From RGIG4608 sp045635885 (GTDB taxonomy: Bacteria; Bacillota; Clostridia; Oscillospirales; CAG-272), in assembly GCA_045635885.1 (NCBI GenBank), contig JAZTWO010000079.1:1-5386 (forward strand): DNA of 5,386 nt. Reading direction: 5' to 3'. Within the stretch, counting starts at the first letter, position 1. Each line of letters begins with the position of its first letter. Made by a program: the position numbers and the translations under genes. Shown one piece after another: positions 1 through 5,250 of the stretch. Below the pieces are notes generated by a model. It was not told where the DNA came from and ran no database searches. It worked only from the letters and a program-made list of their open reading frames with translations.

Positions 1-360
1 ACTTTTTTGCAATTTGTTTACAGTTTCTATTTCCTCTTCGGTAGCTATTACCAAATTCGTGAAAGTAAAATTACAGGTGTTCACACATGATATGTCATCA
101 TATTCAACGCCATTAAAAAACACTTTTCCATTTTCAATTATAACCTCCAAGTCAAACTTCCAAGAGATTGCAGCTTGCACATACAAATCGGAAACAAATT
201 TGTTTTTTGTATTACTTGCATTGTTAAGTTTTGCAAACATTTCATCTACAATATGGGGGTCAGCATTTTCACCTTGAACATTACAGCCCACCAAAAAACT
301 CGTCGCTAAAATTATAACGAGCAGGGCTTTTGAGATGAGCTTCAAAGTTTTGTTTTTCAT
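1..360 (-). CDS. Small secreted lipoprotein, N-terminal 120 residues (cut by window edge)
   Basis: An open frame runs from ATG at 360-358 to the window edge without a stop, so the C-terminus is missing. Residues 1-26 form a lipoprotein signal peptide: a Lys-rich start (MKNKTLKLISK), a hydrophobic core (ALLVIILATSF) and the lipobox LVGC, with Cys26 as the predicted lipidated residue. The protein should therefore be exported by Sec, processed by signal peptidase II and anchored on the outer face of the membrane. The rest is polar, with a central stretch around ISWKFDLEVIIENGKVFFNG that reads like beta strands. I do not recognise a family. The start at 360 is chosen because AGGAAGGAG (378-370) lies 9 nt upstream. 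An in-frame ATG at 387 would put that site inside the gene and would sit almost on the predicted transcription start. Confident as a lipoprotein, function unknown. Confidence 0.85.
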   Translation of the reverse strand, partial: MKNKTLKLISKALLVIILATSFLVGCNVQGENADPHIVDEMFAKLNNASNTKNKFVSDLYVQAAISWKFDLEVIIENGKVFFNGVEYDDISCVNTCNFTFTNLVIATEEEIETVNKLQKS

Positions 361-392
361 AGTTAAAATCTCCTTCCTGTTTTCCATAATTA

Positions 393-421
393 ATAGTAGC
401 ACATAAAATGTATCTTGTCAA
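393..421 (-). promoter_or_regulatory. Sigma-A type promoter of the lipoprotein gene
   Basis: On the minus strand a perfect -35 box TTGACA (421-416) is followed by a 17-nt spacer and TACTAT (398-393), preceded by TGC as an extended -10. Predicted transcription starts near 386, giving a leader of about 25 nt that contains the AGGAAGGAG site. The -35 box lies just past the stop codon (432-430) of the gene remnant upstream, so the lipoprotein appears to have its own transcription unit. Confidence 0.75.
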
Positions 422-429
422 GTTTTTTT

Positions 430-522
430 TTAAAAATCATCGCCTATAGCGGTGAAAGGTAAATACCACTTGTTTTCTGCAAGAAATTCTTCAACTTTTT
501 TTAAAATAAAGAAAAAATTATA
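430..522 (-). pseudogene. Possible C-terminal remnant of a lost gene
   Basis: Reading the minus strand, a frame opens after a TAA at 525-523 and closes at TAA 432-430. Its last 23 codons look like real protein: KKVEEFLAENKW, then YLPFTAIGDDF before the stop. There is no ATG, GTG or TTG start with a ribosome-binding site, and the first codons are AT-only and look non-coding. Upstream lies the repeat island. The simplest reading is the tail of a gene whose 5' part was removed or replaced when the repeats arrived. It could also be a chance frame, since 30 codons is short. I do not recognise the family. Confidence 0.3.
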
Positions 523-550
523 TTATTTGCAAATCATTTGTATCCGAGGG

Positions 551-662
551 CGAGTTGCGGGGCGCAGGGGCAAGTTGAGGGCGCAGGGGCGAGTTGAGGG
601 CGCAGAGGTGAGTTGGGGGACGCATGGGCGAGTTACGGGACGCAGGGGCAAATTGGTTTGCG
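551..662. repeat. Degenerate 19-20 bp tandem repeat array
   Basis: Five full units and a sixth diverged unit follow each other without spacers, starting at 551, 571, 590, 609, 629 and 649 (lengths 20, 19, 19, 20, 20). The shared pattern is roughly YGAGTTGMGGGNCGCAGGGG, the invariant core being AGTT followed by a G-run and CGCA; the sixth unit keeps only AATT. Units 2 and 3 are the most alike. The strand shown is G-rich. Unit 5 (GAGTTACGGGACGCAGG) resembles GAGTTCGGGACGTCGAGG in the palindrome to the right (1105-1122), so the array may have grown from an end of that repeat family. It is not a CRISPR array. Confidence 0.8.
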
Positions 663-703
663 TTAAGAATAGCGGGACGTCGAGGACGCCGTCCCCTACG
701 GAG
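650..703 (+). repeat. Outer left module of the palindrome family
   Basis: It starts with an AATTGGTTTGCGTTAAG-like end that matches the reverse complement of 1334-1317 at 16 of 18 positions. It then carries CGGGACGTCGAGG (673-685, identical to 1110-1122), a small hairpin GGGACG/CGTCCC (674-679 with 690-695), and CCCCTACGGA, matching the reverse complement of 1288-1297. It is thus a counterpart, in opposite orientation, of the outer right module at 1289-1334. In the left half about 98 bp (704-801) separate it from the main arm; in the right half the two are adjacent. Confidence 0.6.
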
Positions 704-740
704 TTTGTGGTGAAATCTATTGCATAAACTAAATGGCGAA

Positions 741-798
741 TCCCTCATCTGAAATTGCCGAAGGCATTTTCTCACCCTATGCCCCTCAATGGGAAGGC
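741..798. repeat. Possible remnant of another intergenic repeat
   Basis: This segment between the outer module and the left main arm has small hairpins (TGCC-gaa-GGCA at 756-766, and CCC/GGG around 782-793) and a CCCTCA...GGGAAGGC layout. It reminds me of dispersed repeats seen between genes of gut Clostridia, but this is pattern memory only and no second copy is in the window. Nothing coding is visible here. Confidence 0.25.
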
Positions 799-801
799 AA
801 A

Positions 802-980
802 AAGTTAGTTTGGGTTTGAAAGCGGACTCACGGAGTGAGCCCCTACGGTGAGTGACATCATTCCCGAAAGCAACGTAGGGGTCGACGCCACGAAGTGTCG
901 TGAGCGCAATGAATGACAACACAGTGTGTTGTCAGAACGCGAGCGTGACCGAGCCCGCAGGCGAGACCCTCGACGACCCG
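802..980 (+). repeat. Left main arm of the large inverted repeat (179 bp)
   Basis: It pairs with 1110-1288 on the opposite strand over 179 bp with no gaps and 5 mismatches (about 97 percent identity): two near the outer end, two adjacent ones around 861-863, and one at 977. The arm is a chain of smaller hairpins: CTCAC/GTGAG (827-839), CCCCTACG/CGTAGGGG (840-847 with 874-881), CACGA/TCGTG (889-902) and a 9-bp stem GACAACACA/TGTGTTGTC around a single G (915-933). Beyond 980, positions 981-1000 resemble the matching end of the right copy only weakly, so this copy seems decayed or truncated there. Open frames across it are repeat artefacts. Confidence 0.9.
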
Positions 981-1007
981 ATTAAATGTCAACCAACCAA
1001 TACCGCC

Positions 1008-1057
1008 TCCGCACGTCATCCTCGAGGGAGTAAAGCGACCGAAGGATCTTGTGCGGA
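1008..1057. repeat. Hairpin repeat in the palindrome loop
   Basis: A 7-bp inverted pair TCCGCAC (1008-1014) and GTGCGGA (1051-1057) encloses GTCATCCTCGAGGGAG and GAAGGATCTT, where ATCCT and AGGAT can pair again. The GTCATCCT...GAAGGATCT core resembles a dispersed repeat whose spurious translations are common in bacterial genome collections; that link is from memory. It lies between the two main arms and is unlike them in sequence. Confidence 0.55.
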
Positions 1058-1089
1058 TAGTGAACTATAGACTATTTGTTCTAAAGGAA

Positions 1090-1288
1090 AAGTTAGTTTG
1101 TGTTGAGTTCGGGACGTCGAGGGTCTCGCCTGCGGGCTCGGTCACGCTCGCGTTCTGACAACACACTGTGTTGTCATTCATTGCGCTCACGACACTTCGT
1201 GGCGTCGACCCCTACGTTGCTTTCGGATATGATGTCACTCACCGTAGGGGCTCACTCCGTGAGTCCGCTTCCAAACTCAAACTAACTT
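1090..1288 (-). mobile_element. 199-bp terminal-inverted-repeat unit containing the right main arm (MITE-like, no transposase)
   Basis: The unit begins AAGTTAGTTTGTGTT at 1090 and ends with the reverse complement of AAGTTAGTTTGAGTT at 1288, so 14 of 15 terminal bases match as inverted ends. Its interior (1110-1288) is the right arm matching 802-980. It has the shape of a miniature inverted-repeat element: short, with inverted ends, dense in internal hairpins and non-coding. I see no target-site duplication next to either end and no transposase in the window, so mobility is inferred from shape only. It could instead be a palindromic intergenic repeat of the REP/BIME kind. No terminator T-run follows. 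Confidence 0.5.
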
Positions 1289-1334
1289 CCGTAGGGGAGG
1301 GGTTCTCCCTCCCGAACTTAACACAAACCAACTT
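1289..1334 (-). repeat. Outer right module with GC hairpin
   Basis: CCGTAGGGG leads into a 7-bp GGGAGGG/CCCTCCC hairpin (1295-1301 with 1307-1313). Positions 1310-1334 are then the reverse complement of 1090-1114 with 2 mismatches in 25. Read on the minus strand, the module corresponds to 650-703. No T-run follows the hairpin, so it is not an intrinsic terminator. It ends about 27 nt before the ribosome-binding site of the RluA-family gene and could structure that gene's leader if transcription starts upstream. Confidence 0.6.
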
Positions 1335-1372
1335 ATATCCCAACCACAAAAACCAACAAAAAGGAGGAAAGC

Positions 1373-2296
1373 ATGAGATTTGAAAACCAATTCACAGGTC
1401 TTACAATAAAAGAAATATTAATCAACGAGCTTGGCTTTTCAAAACGTGCTATCACTTCGCTAAAGGCACGTCCCGACGGAATTTTGCTCAACGGACAACA
1501 CGCAACCGTCAGGGCGAAAATTCAAGAAAACGACGTTTTGATTATCAATTGCGACGATCTTGAAAGCAACGAAGAAAAGCTCGTTCCATCAGCAACCCTG
1601 CCCGACATAATCTATGAGGACGAGAGCATAATCGCCCTGAATAAACCCCCTTTTATGCCAACCCATCAGTCGCAGGGGCATTTTTATGATACGCTTGCCA
1701 ACTCCCTCGCCTATTATTTTTCGCTCAAGTCAAGACCGTTTGTTTTCCGTTCGGTAAACCGTCTTGATAGAAATACAAGCGGAATTGTGCTTGTGGCAAA
1801 GGATAGATTGACCTCATCAAAGCTTTCAAATCAAATGAAGGCAAACGGAATTTCAAAAAGCTATATTGCCATTCTTCAAGGGGAGCTCCCTCTTGGCAAG
1901 GGCGAAATTCGTACATACATTAGAAGACGTGAAAAAAGCATTATTTTAAGAGAGGTCTGCGACAAGTCCCCCGACTCAAAAATCGCCATTACAGAATATG
2001 AGGTTCTTGCCGCAAAAGACGGTCTTTCGCTTGTTATAGCATCCCCAATCACCGGCAGAACGCACCAATTAAGAGTCCATTTTGCCTACTTTGGAGCGCA
2101 AATTCTTGGCGACGACCTTTACGGTGTTTCGTCAGAATTAATCAATCGCCACGCACTCCACGCCTACAAATTGGATTTTTCCCACCCCAAAACCAATGAA
2201 AAAACCACTCTTTTCGCTCCCTTGCCGAGCGACATGGCTAATATAATTGAAAATCACTTTGGAAAGGATTATATAAATTATGGAAACAAAAAATAA
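1373..2296 (+). CDS. RluA-family RNA pseudouridine synthase
   Basis: This 307-aa protein should convert specific uridines in RNA to pseudouridine; in this family the targets are usually 23S rRNA or tRNA. Residues about 8-60 form an S4-like RNA-binding domain (GLTIKEILINELGFSKRAIT, then ILLNGQ). The catalytic domain runs from about 78 to 285. Motif II reads VNRLDRNTSG (128-137) with Asp132 as the expected catalytic residue; the common form is HRLDRDTSG, so His to Asn and Asp to Asn are mild deviations. GRTHQLRVH (228-236), GDDLYG (246-251) and RHALHAYKL (259-267) complete the family signature. The length is normal. The start is set by AAGGAGG at 1361-1367, 5 nt upstream. It overlaps the next gene by 17 nt. 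The exact target site, and hence a gene name, cannot be assigned. Confidence 0.95.
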   Translation: MRFENQFTGLTIKEILINELGFSKRAITSLKARPDGILLNGQHATVRAKIQENDVLIINCDDLESNEEKLVPSATLPDIIYEDESIIALNKPPFMPTHQSQGHFYDTLANSLAYYFSLKSRPFVFRSVNRLDRNTSGIVLVAKDRLTSSKLSNQMKANGISKSYIAILQGELPLGKGEIRTYIRRREKSIILREVCDKSPDSKIAITEYEVLAAKDGLSLVIASPITGRTHQLRVHFAYFGAQILGDDLYGVSSELINRHALHAYKLDFSHPKTNEKTTLFAPLPSDMANIIENHFGKDYINYGNKK

Positions 2297-3380
2297 ATTT
2301 TCGCTCCCCCGCTTCACCTATTTCTTTTTCGGCTTTGGCTTGTTGTCAATCGTCTTTTACGCAATCGCAATGCTCAACACAAACTTTGCGGACTTTTTCA
2401 ATCGCTACGTTTCGTCAATTTTGCGTGGAACAATGGCGACCATAACCAATGTAATTCCCCTTTCTTGCACAGAAATTTTGATTATCACCTCGCCCATATC
2501 CGCCTTTTTCTTAATTCGCTTCTGCCTTAAAAAATTCGGCTCTTCTTGGCGTGACGTTGGCAAATTTATGATAATTGTTGGCTCAATCGCCTTGTTTTTA
2601 TTCGGATTTTACATCTGCCTTTTCGGAATTGGCTACCACACAAGCGAGCTTGACAAAAAGCTCGACCTCGAAAAAAAAGAGGTTAGTGCCACCGAGCTTG
2701 CCAAAACTGCCGAATGGCTTATTGAACAGGTAAATGCCGAAATCGACAACGTCGATTTCGTGGATAAGGGCTCTTCAATTATGCCCTACTATTCAAGGGA
2801 AATGAACAATCTTTTGGTTGAATCCTACTATTCCCTTAGCGAAAAATATGACTTTTTGCCACGTTTGAAGTCCTATATTAAGCCGATTATGTTAAGCGGC
2901 CCAATGACCTACACGCATATTTCGGGAGTTTACACCTTCTTTACGGGAGAAGCAAATCTCAACGTTAATTCGCCTGATTATTGCATGCCCTATACTGCTG
3001 CGCATGAGCTTGCCCATCAAAGAGGAATTGCAAGAGAGGACGAGGCGAATTTCATTGCCTTTTTGGTGTGCGTCAACAGTGACGACGCCTACATTCGCTA
3101 TTGCGGATATTTGAATCTTTGCGAATACGTTCTTAATGCCCTTTATGGCGCAGACTCAAAGCTTTGGGAAGAAACCTATAAAAAGCTTGATAACCGTGCA
3201 ATTTATGAGATGATTGCCTATAACGACTTCTATGAAAAATATCGAGATAACGTTGTTGGCGAAATTAGTGGCGCAATTAATGACGCATATTTGCAGGCAA
3301 ACGGAACACAGGGCACTCGCAGTTACGGTCTTGTCGTTGACCTTGCCGTTGCATATTTTCACAAAGAAATAGAAAATTGA
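2280..3380 (+). CDS. DUF3810 membrane protein with HELAH metalloprotease-like motif
   Basis: A 366-aa protein with three predicted membrane helices (about 12-32, 62-83 and 95-118) and then a large C-terminal domain. That domain contains FTGEANLN (221-228) and AAHELAHQRG (240-249). HELAH (242-246) fits the HExxH zinc-binding pattern, and IAREDEANF (250-258) supplies acidic residues, Glu253 or Glu255, that could be the third ligand. This combination matches DUF3810 (Pfam PF12725), whose function is not established. A membrane-anchored zinc peptidase is an inference from the motif; by the positive-inside pattern the catalytic domain is probably extracytoplasmic. The ATG at 2280 lies inside the end of the RluA-family gene, 11 nt after AAAGGA (2263-2268), which suggests translational coupling. 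Stop TGA at 3378-3380. Confidence 0.88.
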   Translation: METKNKFSLPRFTYFFFGFGLLSIVFYAIAMLNTNFADFFNRYVSSILRGTMATITNVIPLSCTEILIITSPISAFFLIRFCLKKFGSSWRDVGKFMIIVGSIALFLFGFYICLFGIGYHTSELDKKLDLEKKEVSATELAKTAEWLIEQVNAEIDNVDFVDKGSSIMPYYSREMNNLLVESYYSLSEKYDFLPRLKSYIKPIMLSGPMTYTHISGVYTFFTGEANLNVNSPDYCMPYTAAHELAHQRGIAREDEANFIAFLVCVNSDDAYIRYCGYLNLCEYVLNALYGADSKLWEETYKKLDNRAIYEMIAYNDFYEKYRDNVVGEISGAINDAYLQANGTQGTRSYGLVVDLAVAYFHKEIEN

Positions 3381-3398
3381 ATACTATATTAAGGGGCT

Positions 3399-3420
3399 AA
3401 TTTTATTCCAAAATAAAATT
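3399..3420 (+). terminator. Weak AT-only hairpin after the DUF3810 gene
   Basis: AATTTTATT (3399-3407) and AATAAAATT (3412-3420) form a 9-bp stem with a CCAA loop, followed by TTGTC and no real T-run. An all-A/T stem is weak, so termination here is doubtful. The 13-bp inverted repeat at 3451-3503 is the better candidate. Confidence 0.25.
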
Positions 3421-3442
3421 TTGTCAAATCGCAAAAAAACTA

Positions 3443-3471
3443 TTCCATTTTTGGCAGTTATATGTTATAAT
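3443..3471 (+). promoter_or_regulatory. Extended -10 promoter of murA
   Basis: A consensus TATAAT (3466-3471) is preceded by TGT, giving an extended -10. At a 17-nt spacing the -35 position reads TTCCAT (3443-3448), a poor match that the TGn motif may offset. Predicted transcription starts near 3478, giving a leader of about 45 nt. That transcript includes only the right half of the 13-bp inverted repeat, so the hairpin would not form on murA's own mRNA. Confidence 0.7.
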
Positions 3472-3511
3472 GTCTTTGAAGATAATTTGAATATAACTGC
3501 CAATCTTTTTT
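3451..3511 (+). terminator. 13-bp perfect inverted repeat plus T-run, probable terminator of the RluA-DUF3810 operon
   Basis: TTGGCAGTTATAT (3451-3463) and ATATAACTGCCAA (3491-3503) are exact reverse complements separated by 27 nt, followed by TC and six T (3506-3511). In a transcript coming from upstream this gives a 13-bp stem with a U-run, the shape of an intrinsic terminator though with a long loop. The murA -10 box lies in that loop, and the T-run abuts the murA ribosome-binding site. A DNA operator with two half-sites is the main alternative. Confidence 0.5.
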
Positions 3512-3523
3512 GGAGGATTACAT

Positions 3524-4801
3524 ATGGAAAAAATTATAATTAACGGTGGGCGAGAGCTTCACGGTGACGTGTACATAAACGGCATGAAAAATGCGGCACT
3601 CCCCATAATATTTGCAACCATCCTCACTTCCGACAAATGCATAATTGAAAACGTTCCCAAGGTTAGCGACATAACTATGTCATTTGACATTCTTAGCGCA
3701 ATGGGGGCAAAAATTAAATATCTTAACGAAACAACCGTTAAAATTGACACAACAAATCTTGTTGGTGGCGACACTCCATTTGAGCTTGTTTCAAAAATGA
3801 GAGGGTCAACCTATCTGCTTGGCGCAGAGCTTGCAAGATTTCACAGCTCAAAGGTGGCGTTCCCCGGCGGATGCAACTTCGGCACACGTCCAATCGACAT
3901 GCACATAAAGGGCTTTGAGGCGCTTGGCGCAACCGTTACACAGGACGAAAATTACGTCTATGCGGAAGCTAACAACGGTCTTGTTGGCAACTCAATCTAT
4001 TTTGACATTGTTTCTGTTGGCGCAACGGTTAACCTCATTCTTGCCGCAACGCTTTCACAGGGGCAAACTATAATCGAAAATGCGGCTCGTGAGCCACATA
4101 TCGTTGACCTTGCAAACTTCCTTAACACCTGTGGCGCAGATATTAAGGGCGCAGGTACAAGTGTTATTAAAATCAACGGTGTTGAAAAGCTCCACGGTTG
4201 CGTTTATGACATCATTCCCGATATGATTGAAGCCGGCTCATATATGTGCGCAGTTGCCGCAACGGGTGGCGAGGTTAATATTAAAAACGTAATCCCCAAG
4301 CACCTTGAAATTATTTCAACAAAGCTTGTTGAAATGGGCGTTGAAATCGAAACATACGACGATTATTTAACCGTCCGCTCAAACGGAAAGCTCAAGCCCA
4401 CAAATATCCAAACTCTTCCCTATCCGGGTTTCCCAACGGATATGCACCCACAGTTTTCAACTCTTCTTGCAATTGCAGACGGTGAAAGCACGGTTTATGA
4501 AACAATTTGGAAAAACCGCTTTAAATACGTTCACGAACTTGAAAAAATGGGCGCAAGCGTAATGGTAAATGAGCCATTTGCAGCATTCAAGGGCGTTGAA
4601 AAGCTCCACGGTGCGTGCGTGCGCTCCGTCGACCTAAGAGCAGGAGCCGCCATCGTTATCGCAGGCCTTGTGGCAGAGGGCACAACCGAAATAACGGACA
4701 TTTTCACCATTGAAAGAGGTTATCTTGACATTGTTGGCAAGCTCCGTGACCTCGGCGCAGACATTTCAAAGGTCTATATCGACGAAAACGCATTCGCTTG
4801 A
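3524..4801 (+). CDS. murA: UDP-N-acetylglucosamine 1-carboxyvinyltransferase
   Basis: This cytosolic enzyme transfers enolpyruvate from phosphoenolpyruvate to UDP-N-acetylglucosamine, the first committed step of peptidoglycan synthesis. At 425 aa it has the usual length. Key residues are in place: Lys22-Asn23 in GMKNAALP, Arg93 in KMRGSTYLLG, catalytic Cys117 in FPGGCNFGTRPIDMHIKG, Asp306 in FPTDMHPQF, NRF (331-333), DLRAG (370-374) and Arg398 in IERGY. Cys rather than Asp at position 117 is the form that fosfomycin normally inactivates. The start is fixed by GGAGG (3512-3516), 7 nt upstream. The gene appears to have its own promoter and ends at the hairpin at 4827. Many Firmicutes carry two MurA paralogues; which one this is cannot be told here. 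Confidence 0.97.
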   Translation: MEKIIINGGRELHGDVYINGMKNAALPIIFATILTSDKCIIENVPKVSDITMSFDILSAMGAKIKYLNETTVKIDTTNLVGGDTPFELVSKMRGSTYLLGAELARFHSSKVAFPGGCNFGTRPIDMHIKGFEALGATVTQDENYVYAEANNGLVGNSIYFDIVSVGATVNLILAATLSQGQTIIENAAREPHIVDLANFLNTCGADIKGAGTSVIKINGVEKLHGCVYDIIPDMIEAGSYMCAVAATGGEVNIKNVIPKHLEIISTKLVEMGVEIETYDDYLTVRSNGKLKPTNIQTLPYPGFPTDMHPQFSTLLAIADGESTVYETIWKNRFKYVHELEKMGASVMVNEPFAAFKGVEKLHGACVRSVDLRAGAAIVIAGLVAEGTTEITDIFTIERGYLDIVGKLRDLGADISKVYIDENAFA

Positions 4802-4826
4802 TAAAATTTACCCATAATAAAAACCA

Positions 4827-4858
4827 ATCCCCCGACACCGTCGGGGGATATTTTTATT
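4827..4858. terminator. Strong, probably bidirectional intrinsic terminator
   Basis: TCCCCCGAC (4828-4836) and GTCGGGGGA (4840-4848) form a 9-bp stem, extended by one A-T pair, around an ACC loop. TTTTTATT (4851-4858) follows. AATAAAAA (4816-4823) precedes the stem, so the minus strand also sees a hairpin followed by a T-rich run. It ends murA and the small minus-strand genes that converge on it. Confidence 0.92.
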
Positions 4859-4925
4859 CACAACAAGTATAATCTTCGTAAACAAAACCATCAATATCAT
4901 TAATAATATTGATATATTTCTTCAT
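4854..4925 (-). CDS. 23-aa peptide frame coupled to the 95-aa gene
   Basis: On the minus strand ATG at 4925-4923 opens 23 codons ending at TAA 4856-4854, inside the T-run side of the terminator. It begins MKKYINIINDIDGF and ends DYTCCE, with two adjacent Cys. The 95-aa gene's stop TAG (4940-4938) overlaps the ribosome-binding site in TAGGAGAG, and the ATG follows 12 nt after the stop, so coupled translation is plausible. I do not recognise it. It could be a functional small peptide or the truncated start of a longer gene. The good ribosome-binding site and tight spacing argue for translation; the length leaves chance possible. Confidence 0.5.
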   Translation of the reverse strand: MKKYINIINDIDGFVYEDYTCCE

Positions 4926-4937
4926 ATTTTATCTCTC

Positions 4938-5225
4938 CTATTTAATTACAACCAAATTTTCGAGTAGCATATCGCAAACATCGGAGTAATATTCCTCATA
5001 GTTTCCGTCTTGAAGTAAAGGGACAGAAAGAACTATTTCCATTATTATTTTACCGTCAGCATACAAACCATAAGTCAACCATTGGGAATAATTTATATCA
5101 CCTAAATCCCGATTTTGATAACTATCCTGCATCATTTGAACAAGCTCCGCAAGCTTTTCTTCACTCGCTTCATCTACGCTTGAAATATGTAAACATGCAA
5201 ATTCTGTACCATTTTTATACCCCAT
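4938..5225 (-). CDS. 95-aa acidic hypothetical protein
   Basis: It runs from ATG 5225-5223 to TAG 4940-4938. The protein is acidic, with no signal peptide and no clear membrane segment. Residues about 18-36 look helical (DEASEEKLAELVQMMQDSY), a strand-like stretch follows (GLYADGKIIMEIVLSVPLL), then an acidic helix (EEYYSDVCDMLLENLVVI). I do not recognise a family. The start has no good ribosome-binding site (only AAAG nearby) and an in-frame TAA lies 12-10 nt upstream of the ATG, so the frame cannot extend further back. It lies 25 nt after a partial gene and is followed by the coupled 23-aa frame. Protein-like composition makes it likely real. Confidence 0.65.
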   Translation of the reverse strand: MGYKNGTEFACLHISSVDEASEEKLAELVQMMQDSYQNRDLGDINYSQWLTYGLYADGKIIMEIVLSVPLLQDGNYEEYYSDVCDMLLENLVVIK

Positions 5226-5250
5226 ATTATAACTTTATTTTTTGTACTTA

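Larger units (their letters stand above)
650..1334. other. Large imperfect palindrome, gene-free GC-rich island
   Basis: Taken together, modules 650-703, 802-980, 1110-1288 and 1289-1334 form nested inverted pairs around a 129-bp loop (981-1109), the left half being interrupted by about 98 bp (704-801). The island is visibly richer in G and C than the flanking genes. Frames crossing it on both strands give the same arginine/serine-rich translation because the arms are copies of each other. No start with a plausible ribosome-binding site opens any of them. I could not identify a convincing promoter for the downstream operon within it. Confidence 0.75.

Noticed and set aside
14..277. Plus-strand frame of 87 codons opposite the lipoprotein gene
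   Set aside because: It lies antisense to a gene with a signal peptide, lipobox, ribosome-binding site and promoter, and has none of these itself.
551..662. CRISPR array
   Set aside because: Units are contiguous, 19-20 bp and degenerate, with no unique spacers and no cas genes in the window.
452..727. Plus-strand GTG-started frame of 91 codons across the tandem array
   Set aside because: No ribosome-binding site, low-complexity Arg/Gly translation produced by the 20-bp repeats, and its first part lies opposite the gene remnant.
518..922. Minus-strand frame of 134 codons across the left palindrome arm
   Set aside because: It is translated repeat DNA. The same peptide (MLSFIALTTLRGVDPY) is produced from the other arm on the plus strand, which comes from the inverted copy and not from gene duplication.
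1295..1313. Intrinsic terminator at the GGGAGGG/CCCTCCC hairpin
   Set aside because: No T-run follows on either strand, so it is treated as part of the repeat module.
981..1372. Riboswitch or T-box leader for the RluA-family gene
   Set aside because: The structure here is explained by repeats; I see no known riboswitch core, no T-box sequence and no terminator/antiterminator pair before the gene.
1100..1383. Two overlapping plus-strand frames across the right arm, one running into the start of the RluA-family gene
   Set aside because: Both are repeat translations in different frames without ribosome-binding sites; the strong AAGGAGG serves the ATG at 1373.
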